DNA of 64,000 nucleotides, from positions 1 through 64,000 of the forward strand of contig CAWBCR010000011.1 in the NCBI GenBank assembly GCA_963787375.1. The letters are read 5' to 3'. A model generated the notes under the pieces. It saw nothing but the letters and a program-made list of their open reading frames with translations, did no database searches and had not been told where the DNA came from. Positions 34,878-44,480 of the stretch are shown piece after piece. The position numbers and the translations under genes are program-made. The stretch's first letter is position 1; each line of letters starts with the position of its first letter. The stretch comes from CAWBCR01 sp963787375. GTDB lineage: Bacteria; Chloroflexota; Anaerolineae; Aggregatilineales; UBA3940.

Positions 34878-35996
34878 CAGCACCAGATGATCGCGGTGGA
34901 TGACCTCATCGCCGTAGGTGTAGCCCAGCCGCTCGGCGATAGCGTCAGAATGCAGGCCGGCGATGTGCTCCAGGTCGGCGGCGCTGTAGTTGGCAAGCCC
35001 GCGCGCGATCTCTGCGCCATCCGGGCCGGCCACGCCGATCATCACGCCGCGCTCAAATGCTCCTTCGACGCCCACTACGCCGACCGGCAGCAGGCTGGCC
35101 CCACCCAGCCGCAGCGTGCCCGCCGCGCCCGCGTCGACCAGCACACGGCCCTGCGGCTGCTCGGAGAGCATCCAGCGCTTGCGGCTCTCGACACGAGTGC
35201 TGGTCGCCTGAAACCACGTGCCGATACTGCGCCCATCCGCGCCGACGAGGTCAAGCAGCACGCTAGGGCGCGACCCCTGCGCGATGACGACCTCCGTACC
35301 GCTGCGCGTGGCAAGCTGCGCCGCCTGCACCTTGGTGAACATCCCACCGGTGCCCAGCGATGTTCCCGCTCCGCCCGCGAGGTTCCACAATGCTTCGTCG
35401 ATATGCTCCACCTGGTTGATGAGCTTCGCGTCGGGGTCACTGCGCGGGTCGGTGGTGAACAGGCCGGGCTGGTCGGTCAGCAGGATCAGCAGGTCGGCGT
35501 CGACCAGGTTCGCCACCAGCGCTGAGAGGTTGTCGTTATCGCCCAGCTTGATCTCGTCGGTGGCGGTGGTGTCGTTCTCGTTGATGATCGGCACGACGCG
35601 GTGCAGCAGCAGCGCATCGAGCGTATCACGCGCATTGAGGTAGCGCTGGCGATTGCTGAAGTCGCTGCGTGTCAGCAGCACCTGCGCCACGTCGATGCCA
35701 AAGATGGCGAACAGGTCGGCGTAAGTGTGCATCAGCAGGGGCTGCCCGATGGCGGCCAGCATCTGCTTGGCCGGGATGTTGCGACCCAGGTCGGGGTTGC
35801 CAAGCTGCTCGCGCCCGGCGGCCATTGCCCCTGACGAGACGATCACCATTTCGCGGCCCTGTTCGTGCAGAGTGGCCACCTGCTGCGCAGTCTCAAGCAG
35901 CCGGCGCGGATTCAGGTGCGATGTGCCCGCCGTCAGCACGCTGGTGCCCAGCTTGACGACGAGACGCTGGTGTGTCTGGGCACCTTGCATTCTCAT
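34872..35996 (-). CDS. proB: ProB, glutamate 5-kinase with PUA domain
   Basis: 374 residues. Amino-acid kinase domain: RLVVKLGTSVLTAG, VSSGAMAAGREQLG, PIINENDTTATDEIKLGDND, LLTDQPGLFTTDP and GTGGMFTKVQAAQLATRSG. A C-terminal PUA domain (GRVLVDAGAAGTLRLGGASL onward) as in E. coli ProB. First and committed step of proline synthesis, usually feedback-inhibited by proline. Upstream of the aldo/keto reductase and proA on the same strand. Confidence 0.95.
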   Translation of the reverse strand: MRMQGAQTHQRLVVKLGTSVLTAGTSHLNPRRLLETAQQVATLHEQGREMVIVSSGAMAAGREQLGNPDLGRNIPAKQMLAAIGQPLLMHTYADLFAIFGIDVAQVLLTRSDFSNRQRYLNARDTLDALLLHRVVPIINENDTTATDEIKLGDNDNLSALVANLVDADLLILLTDQPGLFTTDPRSDPDAKLINQVEHIDEALWNLAGGAGTSLGTGGMFTKVQAAQLATRSGTEVVIAQGSRPSVLLDLVGADGRSIGTWFQATSTRVESRKRWMLSEQPQGRVLVDAGAAGTLRLGGASLLPVGVVGVEGAFERGVMIGVAGPDGAEIARGLANYSAADLEHIAGLHSDAIAERLGYTYGDEVIHRDHLVLV

Positions 35997-36090
35997 GACA
36001 TCACCATTCTGGCAGGGAAGTCTCCGTTATGCTCACGAGGAGATTTTACACAATTCGGGCGGGCAGACCAAGTTTGGCGTGGATGTGGGG

Positions 36091-36127
36091 AAAAAGCGAA
36101 GCGGGGCAGACGATGCTGCCCCGCTTC
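36091..36127 (-). terminator. Terminator of the Flp pilin gene at 36.2 kb
   Basis: GAAGCGGGGCAG (36098-36109) and CTGCCCCGCTTC (36116-36127) form 12 pairs, followed on the minus strand by GCTTTTT. Confidence 0.75.
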
Positions 36128-36152
36128 TTGCTAAGTATAAGTCCGACGCGAA

Positions 36153-36299
36153 CTAGATCGCGTTGACGATATTGCTGAAGACGTTGCCGATGGCCGGGCC
36201 AAGCAGGGCCAGGATCACGATAACGACAACAGCGACCAGGACCAGGATCAGAGCGTACTCTACAAGGCCTTGACCCTCTTCACGAGGCATGAACAACAT
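36153..36299 (-). CDS. Flp/Fap-type pilin
   Basis: 48 residues from ATG 36299, AAGGAG nine bases upstream. N-terminus MLFMPREEGQGLVEYAL: the Glu-Gly-Gln-Gly and the Glu-Tyr after a processing site (cleavage before Gly-Leu-Val-Glu-Tyr) are the Flp pilin hallmark, followed by one hydrophobic helix and an AIGNVFSNIVNAI tail. Forms thin Tad-type pili or functions as a pseudopilin. No tad assembly genes are near. The minus strand carries TTGCGC, 17 bases, TATGAT upstream, and a terminator follows, so it is monocistronic. Confidence 0.9.
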   Translation of the reverse strand: MLFMPREEGQGLVEYALILVLVAVVVIVILALLGPAIGNVFSNIVNAI

Positions 36300-36420
36300 A
36301 GTCTTAACTCCTTCGCAATCGTTGTACGATATAAAGAACAACTCCATCATACATGACTTAGGGGGGGCGCGCAAGTAGGTAATATTACCCATATGACAAA
36401 CACGGTCATATTCATATAAT

Positions 36421-36984
36421 TCAGGCGCGGGGACGGCGCCCTGCATAAAAAGACATCCAATCTGGCTCAGTGTGATGGACCGTTTCAAGCGTGCCAAACG
36501 CGCTGCCAAGCTCGCCCGGCTCCAGCAGATACCGGCGCGATACTTCCGGGTGCTGCTCCGCCCAGCGCCAGTTCAACGTCGCGTACAGCAGCAGCCCATC
36601 GGGTTTGAGCGCGCGCTCAAGAGCCGGAAACAGGCGGCGCTCCAGAAAACGGAACACACACACCAGGTCAAACCGCCCGGCAGGGATCGCGAAGTCATCC
36701 AGGTCAGCTTCGACGAACAACACGCTTCCCAGCACCCCAAACTGTCGGGCCTGCTGCACGCCGCTACGCAGCGCCACCCGGCTGATATCCACCGCTACAA
36801 CACGATAGTCGCGCTGCGCCAGCCACAGCGCATTGTGGCCGGGGCCGCACGCCAGGTCCAGCGCCAGCGATGCGCCCGCGCCCGCCTGTGCGTACGTTTT
36901 GAGCAGCGGGAAAGGGCGGCGCTCATCACGCCGCGAGTCCTCGCGATAGCGCTGGTTCCAGCGTTCGCGATCTGCGTCTGTCAT
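36421..36984 (-). CDS. Class I SAM-dependent methyltransferase
   Basis: 187 residues, TehB-like size. Motif I LALDLACGPGHNALWLAQ; then RVVAVDISRVAL, and FDLVCVFRFLERRLFPALER. N-terminus RERWNQRYREDSRRDERRP is typical of small-molecule methyltransferases of this group. The substrate is unknown. Its ATG overlaps the stop of the Ser/Thr kinase gene by four bases, so they are cotranscribed. Confidence 0.85.
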   Translation of the reverse strand: MTDADRERWNQRYREDSRRDERRPFPLLKTYAQAGAGASLALDLACGPGHNALWLAQRDYRVVAVDISRVALRSGVQQARQFGVLGSVLFVEADLDDFAIPAGRFDLVCVFRFLERRLFPALERALKPDGLLLYATLNWRWAEQHPEVSRRYLLEPGELGSAFGTLETVHHTEPDWMSFYAGRRPRA

Positions 36985-37808
36985 GCGGGCAGGTTGCGCG
37001 CGACCCCACGCAGCGCGTCGGCCATAGCGCTGGCGCTGGCGAAACGGTTCGACGGCGCGGAACTGATAGCGGCCATCACGATTTCCTCAAGCACCGGCGG
37101 CACGTCAGGGTTAACCGGGTGAAGCGGGCAGCCGTGGAACGTAAAGGGCGGGTAAAGTCGGGGGTCGCGCCGCGAGAGCATGTGATGCAGCGTCGCACCC
37201 AGCGCATAAATGTCTATCGATGGGGAGAGCACACCCTCGTACTGCTCCGGGGCGGCGTAGCCATCCGTGCCGAGCGGTGCGCACGCTCCCATGCGTGACA
37301 GCGGCTCAACGATCCCAAAATCGACCAGCCACACATCCTGCTGCCGGTCGATCATCACATTCGCCGGTTTCAGGTCTCTGAAGATCATCGGGTCAGGCCT
37401 GCTAGCGTGCAGATAGTGCAGGATGTCGCACAGCGCGATCCCCCAGCGCACAACCGTCTTGACTGGCAGAGCGCGGCGGTTGTCGGCGAGGATGTCGTCC
37501 AGATTCTCCCCGTCGACAAAATCCATAATCAGGTAGCCGTAGCGCCCGTCGACAAAGTAATCGCGCGTGGCCGGAATGCCACGATGCACCAGCCCGCGGA
37601 TCAGCCGGCCCCGCGACAGAAAGTCCTCGGCCCCGTCGACTTCTCCGCCGTCGAGGATCATCGCCTTGACCGCGCAGCGGCCATCCACCGGACCGGCAGC
37701 GCCGTCGTGCGCCTCGTACAAGACGCTCACACCGCTGATATGCCGGGTACCGACAATCGTATAGCGGCTATTTAGCCGCGCATTCGATACTAACCGCTCG
37801 TGATCCAT
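36981..37808 (-). CDS. Ser/Thr protein kinase (Hanks type), cytoplasmic
   Basis: 275 residues, kinase domain only. Gly-rich loop VGTRHISGVSVLYEA (degenerate), ATP-binding Lys in RCAVKAM, catalytic loop FRDLKPANVMID, DFG in LVDFGIVEPL, activation/substrate segment GTDGYAAPEQYEG, and IDIYALGATLHHML. No transmembrane or sensor domain follows, unlike PknB. Cotranscribed with the methyltransferase. The FHA protein at 19 kb could be a reader of its products, but no direct link is seen. Confidence 0.9.
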   Translation of the reverse strand: MDHERLVSNARLNSRYTIVGTRHISGVSVLYEAHDGAAGPVDGRCAVKAMILDGGEVDGAEDFLSRGRLIRGLVHRGIPATRDYFVDGRYGYLIMDFVDGENLDDILADNRRALPVKTVVRWGIALCDILHYLHASRPDPMIFRDLKPANVMIDRQQDVWLVDFGIVEPLSRMGACAPLGTDGYAAPEQYEGVLSPSIDIYALGATLHHMLSRRDPRLYPPFTFHGCPLHPVNPDVPPVLEEIVMAAISSAPSNRFASASAMADALRGVARNLPA

Positions 37809-37856
37809 GCGACCTGAGCCGCCGGTAAACTGCTGGCGACCCTGTTGTCCCCCTGC

Positions 37857-37862
37857 TATAAT
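37857..37862 (+). promoter_or_regulatory. -10 box of tRNA-Arg
   Basis: Perfect TATAAT, 11 bases before the tRNA 5' end. The -35 region (TGGCGA, 37835-37840) is weak. Confidence 0.55.
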
Positions 37863-37873
37863 TCGTCCTGCCA

Positions 37874-37946
37874 GCCCCAGTAGCTCAATGGACAGAGCGA
37901 CCGCCTCCTAAGCGGTAGGTTGAAGGTTCGACTCCCTCCTGGGGCA
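37874..37946 (+). tRNA. tRNA-Arg (anticodon CCT)
   Basis: Acceptor GCCCCAG/CTGGGGC with discriminator A; D arm GCTC/GAGC; anticodon stem ACCGC/GCGGT enclosing CTCCTAA (anticodon 37907-37909). T arm GAAGG/CCCTC with loop TTCGACT has one A-C mismatch. No encoded CCA. Confidence 0.93.
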
Positions 37947-37966
37947 TTTGAGCATCCTCGCCGCAG

Positions 37967-39196
37967 TCAGAAATCTTCTTCGTCGGCAAACAGATCGTCA
38001 GCATACTCCTTGAGCACCTCGATCCGATCCGGGTCGAGTTTCTTTTGCAGCAAATAGCGCTCCAGCAACTCGCCGGGGGCCAGGCCCTCCGGGCGCTCGA
38101 CACCTAACCGCGCCCGCACCGGGTAGTCGATGTCGCGCTGGATGGCCGCCACAAACGCCGCGTCACCAAGCCCCGCCTCGATATCGCGGTCGCGTATGAG
38201 CGGCTCATTTTCAGGCGTTGCGGTGATAATCACGCGCACCACTGCGTCGGACACGTCATGCTTGGCGATCTCCTTCAGGACAGCCTCGGTGGGCTGGCTG
38301 CTGCCGCGCACGTCGGCGCGGATGGTCAGAAAAGGCCGCGCCGGCAGCTCGACGTATTCGTAGGTCGTTTCGCCCCGCATCAGGCTCACCCAGCAGAACC
38401 CCTTAGGATCCCCCTCCTCGCCAAAGTCGATGCGCTCGGTGCTGCCGCTGTATACTACTGGCGGGTAGCTGCCCAGATTGAGGTCCTGATGGAAGTGGAT
38501 GTGCCCCAGTGCGACGTAATCCCACACCGGGTCGGCGAGCGTGCTCTTGAGCACCGACACGTCGCGGCCCAGCATCACGCCCTGCTCCGACCCCAGCTTT
38601 GCGCCTGATACGCTGAAGTGGCCGGTCAGCACCGCCGGGATTTCCGGGTCTACCTCCGCGGAAAGGTTGCGGATCAGCATGTCGACCTGCTCGCGCAGCA
38701 TCCCGTCAAGATCGCCAAGTCCCAATCCGCGTGTGTCGAGATCGGCCAGCAGGCGATTCCGCACCGGGTACGGCACCGTCGCCACCTGAACCGGCCCGCG
38801 CTTCGTCTCAATGCGATGCAGTTTGTCCTGGCGACCGACGATCACATTGTCAACGGCCAGCGTGTGGAAGATCTCGACCGACGACGCCTTCTGCGCCATC
38901 ATCGGGATGTCATGATTGCCGACCAGCAGGACCACCGGGCACTGCTCGGCCAGCCGCTTGATGCGCCGGGCGAACTCGCGCTGAAAGGTGGGGCTGGGCT
39001 GCCGGTTCTTAAACGCGTCGCCGGCGAAAATGGCGAGGTCGGCATCGTTTGCCTCGGCATACTCGACGATGTCGGTCAGCCGCCGCAGAAAGTCCATCAC
39101 CCGGCTGCTGATGCCAGTGGCCGGGTCGGTTTTCCCGTAGTTCTCTATGCCAATATGGACATCGGCAAAGTGCAGCAGTCGAATGGGATCAGGCAT
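37967..39196 (-). CDS. sbcD: SbcD-like DNA repair exonuclease (Mre11 family)
   Basis: 409 residues. Metallophosphoesterase motifs in order: HFADVHIG, IFAGDAFKNRQP, LLVGNHDIPMM, LTGHFSVSGA and LGHIHFHQ. The C-terminal accessory domain ends in an acidic tail (YADDLFADEEDF). SbcD is the nuclease subunit of the SbcCD complex that cuts hairpins and protein-blocked ends. The large ATPase SbcC, normally adjacent, is absent in this window; the next same-strand position is taken by tRNA-Arg on the other strand. Confidence 0.9.
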   Translation of the reverse strand: MPDPIRLLHFADVHIGIENYGKTDPATGISSRVMDFLRRLTDIVEYAEANDADLAIFAGDAFKNRQPSPTFQREFARRIKRLAEQCPVVLLVGNHDIPMMAQKASSVEIFHTLAVDNVIVGRQDKLHRIETKRGPVQVATVPYPVRNRLLADLDTRGLGLGDLDGMLREQVDMLIRNLSAEVDPEIPAVLTGHFSVSGAKLGSEQGVMLGRDVSVLKSTLADPVWDYVALGHIHFHQDLNLGSYPPVVYSGSTERIDFGEEGDPKGFCWVSLMRGETTYEYVELPARPFLTIRADVRGSSQPTEAVLKEIAKHDVSDAVVRVIITATPENEPLIRDRDIEAGLGDAAFVAAIQRDIDYPVRARLGVERPEGLAPGELLERYLLQKKLDPDRIEVLKEYADDLFADEEDF

Positions 39197-39259
39197 CGTT
39201 CCTCATTTGTGGCCAGAAACATTCAGCGATACAAACCGGCGCGCAGGTCGGGCGCGCGC

Positions 39260-39736
39260 TCATGGCAGCTCGGGCCACCACCAGCGCCGGATGCGCGACC
39301 AGATCACCCGCCACACCAGCAACGCCAGCGTGCTGAAGACCGCCGCGACGGCCATGAATACCCACACGATGTGCGTGCCCAGCCACAGCGCGCGGAAAGC
39401 CACGCCCAGCGGCGCGGCCACAAATCCTGCCAGCAGCGTCCGCCAGATCACGCGGGTCAATGGAAATAACGCCTTGCCACGATACATGCCGAGCACCATA
39501 CCTACCAGCAGCCACGACAGCATGAAAGGGGCGGCAGTGTTCAGCACAGCCAGCAGCGGCCCCTGGGTGGTCAGCTCTTGGTGGCTGGCACGGCCTATGA
39601 TGGCAAAGATCACCAGCGCGATCAGGTCGCCGACAGCCAGCACGATCAGCTCCCACCGGGGCAGCCATTCCGGGTCGGAACTGGTATTCCCGGCCTGCGA
39701 TTCGGCAGGTGACTCCAATGTCTCGTCGTCTGTCAT
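39260..39736 (-). CDS. DUF3054-family membrane protein
   Basis: 158 residues from MTDDETLESPAESQ; further upstream codons belong to the neighbouring promoter region. Polar N-terminus, then four helices: LIVLAVGDLIALVIFAIIG, FMLSWLLVGMVLGMY, RTLLAGFVAAPLGVAFRALW and IVWVFMAVAAVFSTLALLVW, with a basic end. The GDLIAL...GRxSH pattern in helix 1 is characteristic of DUF3054. Function unknown. Divergent from the sigma factor gene. Confidence 0.75.
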   Translation of the reverse strand: MTDDETLESPAESQAGNTSSDPEWLPRWELIVLAVGDLIALVIFAIIGRASHQELTTQGPLLAVLNTAAPFMLSWLLVGMVLGMYRGKALFPLTRVIWRTLLAGFVAAPLGVAFRALWLGTHIVWVFMAVAAVFSTLALLVWRVIWSRIRRWWWPELP

Positions 39737-39927
39737 GACCCTGAGTATACCATCGGTGATCCGGTCCGCCAGCGGGGACTCGTCGCGTGTGTTTCCGGCA
39801 GGCGTTGCGAAGCGATTCCCCTGGTAGCGGTTCCTACATATTATGGTACAATAAACTCGCTTTACCGGTGTCAATGTGCGCTCACTTTCTCCTAGATTTT
39901 GTGGCTGGTCGGGAGCTACATAAACAG

Positions 39928-40749
39928 ATGAGTGATTGGCCTGCTGACAATTCTGTCCAGTACCAGGTCGCACGCTGTGTTGGCAGCCTCCCTGTCGAAA
40001 CACGCCGGTCCCTGTCAGGTGATACACCCCGTATCGTAGACCAGATTGAGCGGCTGCTGTACGTCAACCAGCACCGCATCCCTAGCCCAGCCGGCGGCGC
40101 CGACCCACAGACCGGCATCCCGGATGCCTATATCTACCGAATCATCGACTGCCTGATCGTGGAGTGGCCGCGCATCCAGGCACTGATGAACAATCAACAT
40201 GACGCATGGGCCAGGGTGATCTCGCTGGTTTCCAACCATACCCAGAAAAAACTGAGCAGCTACCGGGATCGGATCGGCTCTGCCCGCTATCCTCTGCTGC
40301 TGCAAGACGTGACCAGCCATTGCACGATGGAGCTCTGGCAGAATCTGGACCGTTATCCTTTTGACACGACATTTGATAGCTGGGTATATAAGTTCGTGCA
40401 GTTTGAAGTCAGCAGTGTTTGCAGGTACGCCGATTTTCGCAACGACCTGGCCCAGTCGCTCGACGAGCCCCTGTTTGACTCACCGGACTTGCCCACCCTG
40501 GGCGACATCATTCCCGACGGGAGGTCTGCGCACTCCTTTGAGCAGGCGGAGCGCAGTATGTTCCTCGAAGCAGGTATCGCGCATCTCGGCGAGCAGCACC
40601 AGCAGCTCATGGAACACCTGCGCCAGGGGATGACCACCAAAAAGGCTGCGGAGGAGATGGGCATCGAGATCCGGCTGGCCTACAGATTGCACCGGGAGGC
40701 CATTCAATTTTTGCGTGCCTTTTTCGCAGGGGACAGGGACAAGAACTGA
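39928..40749 (+). CDS. Sigma-70-family RNA polymerase sigma factor, divergent
   Basis: 273 residues from ATG 39928 (an ATG at 39874 would add 18). Region 2-like segment about 130-175 (MELWQNLDRYPFDTTFDSWV, then YKFVQFEVSSVCRYA), an acidic linker (SLDEPLFDSPDLPTLGDIIP), and a region 4-like HTH (LRQGMTTKKAAEEMGIEIRL, AYRLHREAIQFLR). The N-terminal 100 residues are unusually long for ECF factors and helical. Its stop overlaps the ATG of the zinc-finger gene; the TPR-CHAT gene follows. It probably directs a specific regulon controlled by those partners (inference). Confidence 0.78.
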   Translation: MSDWPADNSVQYQVARCVGSLPVETRRSLSGDTPRIVDQIERLLYVNQHRIPSPAGGADPQTGIPDAYIYRIIDCLIVEWPRIQALMNNQHDAWARVISLVSNHTQKKLSSYRDRIGSARYPLLLQDVTSHCTMELWQNLDRYPFDTTFDSWVYKFVQFEVSSVCRYADFRNDLAQSLDEPLFDSPDLPTLGDIIPDGRSAHSFEQAERSMFLEAGIAHLGEQHQQLMEHLRQGMTTKKAAEEMGIEIRLAYRLHREAIQFLRAFFAGDRDKN

Positions 40750-41402
40750 TGGCAAAATTGCACCGTTTGATTGGCAACCGCGAGCATTGGGCTATCCGCG
40801 ATCTGCTGGATCGGTACGCCGATCTGCTCGAAACAGGCGAGGATGCCGAAGGCCAGTATCCACAAGTCGCCGAGCATCTGGTCACCTGTGCCGACTGCCG
40901 CGACCTGTTGTTCGGCATTGTGGCGCATGAGATAAACGAGGAAGTGCCGCCGGCTATCACCGTCGACGATCTGCCCTTCTTGCAGACTGAAGCCATACAA
41001 ATGTGCTTTGTCCGGCCAGGCAGCACCACCGGGGCATTCGAGATCAAGCTGACCATCCCGCTAGTCACCGAGTCGCTGCCCACACGCTCGGAGGGTCCGC
41101 TGCCCACCAGGGGATTCCGGCCTATACAGCCCGGCGGGCGGCTGCTGTATTATGATGTGGTCCCCCTCGGCGACCAGGAAGTCGACGTGATGTTGATGCT
41201 AAACAACGCCGAGATGCCTTGCTGCTACGCGATTACCGGTGTGCTGGACAACGATTCGCTCCCAGCGCTTATCTATGCGCGGCTGTACGTTGGCGATGAT
41301 CTGTATTTCGCCGAGGTGCGCGGCGGCCAGGTAATCTTCGAGAACGTGGCGATTGACGACGACCAGAAGCAAATCTCCATTACGCTTGAAACGCCAGATT
41401 GA
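40749..41402 (+). CDS. Zinc-finger anti-sigma-like protein
   Basis: 217 residues. N-terminal half carries HLVTCADCRDLL, the His-x3-Cys-x2-Cys of ZAS-type anti-sigma domains, within a helical context (RDLLDRYADLLETGEDAEGQ). The C-terminal half is beta-rich (YYDVVPLGDQEVDVMLMLNN, LIYARLYVGDDLYFAEVRGG), reminiscent of an adhesion or Ig-like domain. There is no membrane helix, so it would be a soluble anti-sigma factor. Translationally coupled to the sigma gene (ATG overlaps its TGA) and followed 25 bases later by the TPR-CHAT gene, suggesting a sequestration-release circuit. Confidence 0.7.
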   Translation: MAKLHRLIGNREHWAIRDLLDRYADLLETGEDAEGQYPQVAEHLVTCADCRDLLFGIVAHEINEEVPPAITVDDLPFLQTEAIQMCFVRPGSTTGAFEIKLTIPLVTESLPTRSEGPLPTRGFRPIQPGGRLLYYDVVPLGDQEVDVMLMLNNAEMPCCYAITGVLDNDSLPALIYARLYVGDDLYFAEVRGGQVIFENVAIDDDQKQISITLETPD

Positions 41403-41427
41403 CCGGCCTGATATGCGTTGACCCTGT

Positions 41428-44400
41428 ATGAGCCCTGACACCGCTGCCCTCCATTCGCGGCTGGCATCCGTCGACACGATCCTGGTACCTATTGCGCACG
41501 TTCAAGTCGCTTGCGAGGCAGGCCGCGATGACCTCTCCTCTCTGCTGGCCTCTGACCCCGCCGAGTACCTCGCCCAACTGAGCGCCGATGCAGCCGCCAA
41601 TCCGATACTCACCGCAGCGCGCGCACTGGGCGCGGTCGATGCGCTGCCGGATGGTGAGCCATCCCTCGCGCGCGCGCGCGCATCGACGGCGTTGGGCTTT
41701 GCGTTGTGCTGGTGGGGCTACTACCCTGAGGCGGATCGCTGGCTTGGCGATGCGGTCCCGATGCTGGAGTCCCATGGGCTGGCGATCGAGCCGCTGTATG
41801 TGCACTGGCACCGGGTGCTGTGCCAGCGCGCGATGCGCCATACGCCAGACTCGGCCCGGTCGCTACTCGCCATCGCTGGCAATCTTGAAGCAGGAGGGCA
41901 GGATGCCCCCGCCATGATGTGCCGCCAGACCGCCCTGTCAGATTTGCAGTCCGGCGCGCACACCGATGAACGGATCCGCCTCTCCGCCGAGACGCTCGCC
42001 TTTTTTGAGGCGCACGAGATGCGCGTCCACGCCGGTATTGGGCGCGTCATGCAGATCTTCGACCACTTCAGCGCGTCGACCCTGAAGAATATCCCGCCGC
42101 TGCTCGACGCGGCAGAGGCGCTTTTCAAAGAGGCCGATGCACAAGCCCTGCTGGCGTTCACCTGGATGTATCGGGGCATCTATCACAACCACACACGTGA
42201 GATTGAGCAGGGAGTTCACTGGCTAAACACCGCCATCCGGCAGGCGCAGCGGCTAGCCCATGCTTATTATGAGGTCCGCGCCCTGCTCGACCTGATCAGC
42301 CTGTACTACAACCAGGGCAACATGATGATCAGCCAGCGGCTGTACGAACAGGCTCGCCCGCTGGCCGAGCAGGTCGGGATCAGCTACGTGCGGGCCAGCA
42401 GCGAGGGCAACGCCGGCCTGATTGCCTTCCAGCGCAGCAATTATGCGCAGGCGGAACATCATTTTCGACTGGCCCGGCGCCTTTTCGCGCGGGATGGCTA
42501 CGAACCAAACTCTGCCCTGATGCAGATCAACCTGGGGGTCGTCGCGCGGCGGAGGGGCCAGTTCTCCGAATCGCTGCGGCTACTGCACATCGCCCGAGAG
42601 AAACTGTCCCCTTACTCGAGACACCCGTTTACGGCCATTGCCGAATACGACATCGGCAAGACCTACGCCGCGTTCGCCTACCTGGAGCCGGCCATCGAGC
42701 ATCTCCAAACCAGCATCGAGATCGCAGAGCGGGCGAACACGCCGGCGGTCGCGGCGCAGTCGGCGATGTACCTCGCCCAGATTCTGGCCGAGCGCGGGGA
42801 GTTCGCGGAGGCGTACGCACGGCTTGAGCAGGGCCGCAAATGGGCCACGGCTGCCGGGCAACTGTACGACGTGGCCCTGTGCGAGCGCATACGGGCCGGC
42901 GTGCTGCTGCGCGAGGGAAACGGCGCGGCGGCGCTGCACGCCTACCAACACAGCGCCGAAGCCCTGGCCGGGCTTGGCCGCACAGAAGCCGCCTGGGAAG
43001 CGCAGATCGGCGCTGCCGCCGCGCACCTCGCGCTGAGCCAGCCGGATCAGGCCGCCGCCGCACTGACGCAGCTCAACACTGCCGAACTGCCGCCTATCCT
43101 GAGCTGGCGCTATCACGCCTTGGCCGCGCAGATCGAGGCCCAACAGGATCACCCGACACAGGCGATTGAGTTGTACCTCGAATCGCTGAACCGCATCCGC
43201 GCCGCACGGCGCAGCCTGGGCAACGAAGAAGAGATCGGCCACTTCGTGCTGGCCCTCCAGCCAGTGTTCGAAGACGCCTTTGAGTTGGCCGCAGCGCACG
43301 ACGAGCCCCGCAGCGCGCTGCGCATCGCCGAGCTGTACGGCGCGCAGCTACTCAACACGCGCCTGGGTCGCCCTCACGCTGAAGATAATGCCGCCCTCCC
43401 GGACTTGCCCGAACGGTTGGCAGCAGCGCTCTCGGCGCAGCTTGGCGACAACTGGACGGTGCTGCGCACCATGTGGCACCGGGACAACCTGTGGCTGTTT
43501 GTGTTGACGCCTTCCGGCTTGTCCAGCCATTTCATCCCGCTTGAGGGGCCGGTGCTGCGAGCGCTCATGACCTGCGCCTCGCCGGATGATTCGTGGAGGC
43601 GGCTGATCTACCTGGGAGATCTCGCCGACCGGTGACGATTCGACCGCCCGCAGCGCCGACCACCGTCGCCGCCTGTATGAGGCGCTCATCCCGGCGGAGG
43701 TTCGCCGCCGGCTTGCGCCCGACCACACGCTGATCGTCGTGCCGTCTTATCAACTTCACGGGCTGGCCTTCCAGGCGCTGCTCGACGGCGACACTCACCT
43801 GATCGAGCAGACACAAATCGACTATGCGCCGTCGCTGGGGGTGCTGCTGGGGATGCTGGAGCGCGGCCAGCCGAATGGGGCGCAGCACGACGGGCTGATC
43901 GTCGCCCAGTCGACTTTCACCCAGCCCGGCTACGACGACCTGCCACACGTCGAGGCCGAAGCGCAGGCCATCCGACAGCAGAGTGCCCGCAGCCGGCGGC
44001 TTGAGTCCAGTGAGATCACGCGCGACCGACTGAACGGCATGGGGCGGTCGGGGGAGATGGCCCGCTACAGGTGGCTGCACTTCGCCACTCATACCCGTTA
44101 TGACGCCGAGACCGGCGCCTTTACCGGGCTGCTGCTGGGCTCCGGGGCGATTAACGTCGAGGATATCAAACGCTGGCGGCTGGGCGCCCGGCTGGTGACG
44201 CTGTCCGCCTGCCAGGGTGGCATGGGGCGCTGGTTCTACGGCGACGAGATCGTCGGGCTGGCACAGGCATTCATCGGGGCCGGTGCACAGTCGGTGATCG
44301 CCAGCCTGTGGCTGACGGCAGATCGCCACACGGCCGACCTCATGCCCATACTGTATGCCCGTCTTGACGACGAAGGGCCGGTCGCTACGCTGGCATGCAT

Positions 44401-44473
44401 GCAGCGCAGCGCCATCGCGAGCGGCCTCGAACCCTACTTCTGGGCACCGTTCAGCGTCTTTGGCCAGCCCTGA
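41428..44473 (+). CDS. TPR-CHAT caspase-like protease (one frameshift near 43632)
   Basis: Start ATG 41428. Residues about 30-640 are helical TPR-type repeats (YDIGKTYAAFAYLEPAIEHL, QSAMYLAQILAERGEFAEAY, GAAALHAYQHSAEALAGLGR). The coding frame breaks at about 43632, where CGGTGAC should probably lose one G, and resumes as DDSTARSADHRRRLYEAL. The C-terminal CHAT domain follows: catalytic His in LHFATHTRY and catalytic Cys in LSACQGGMG, then IASLWLTADRHTADLMPILY. About 1,015 residues joined. CHAT proteins are caspase-like proteases; operon context suggests cleavage of the anti-sigma-like protein (inference). Confidence 0.8.
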
Positions 44474-44480
44474 CACAAGG

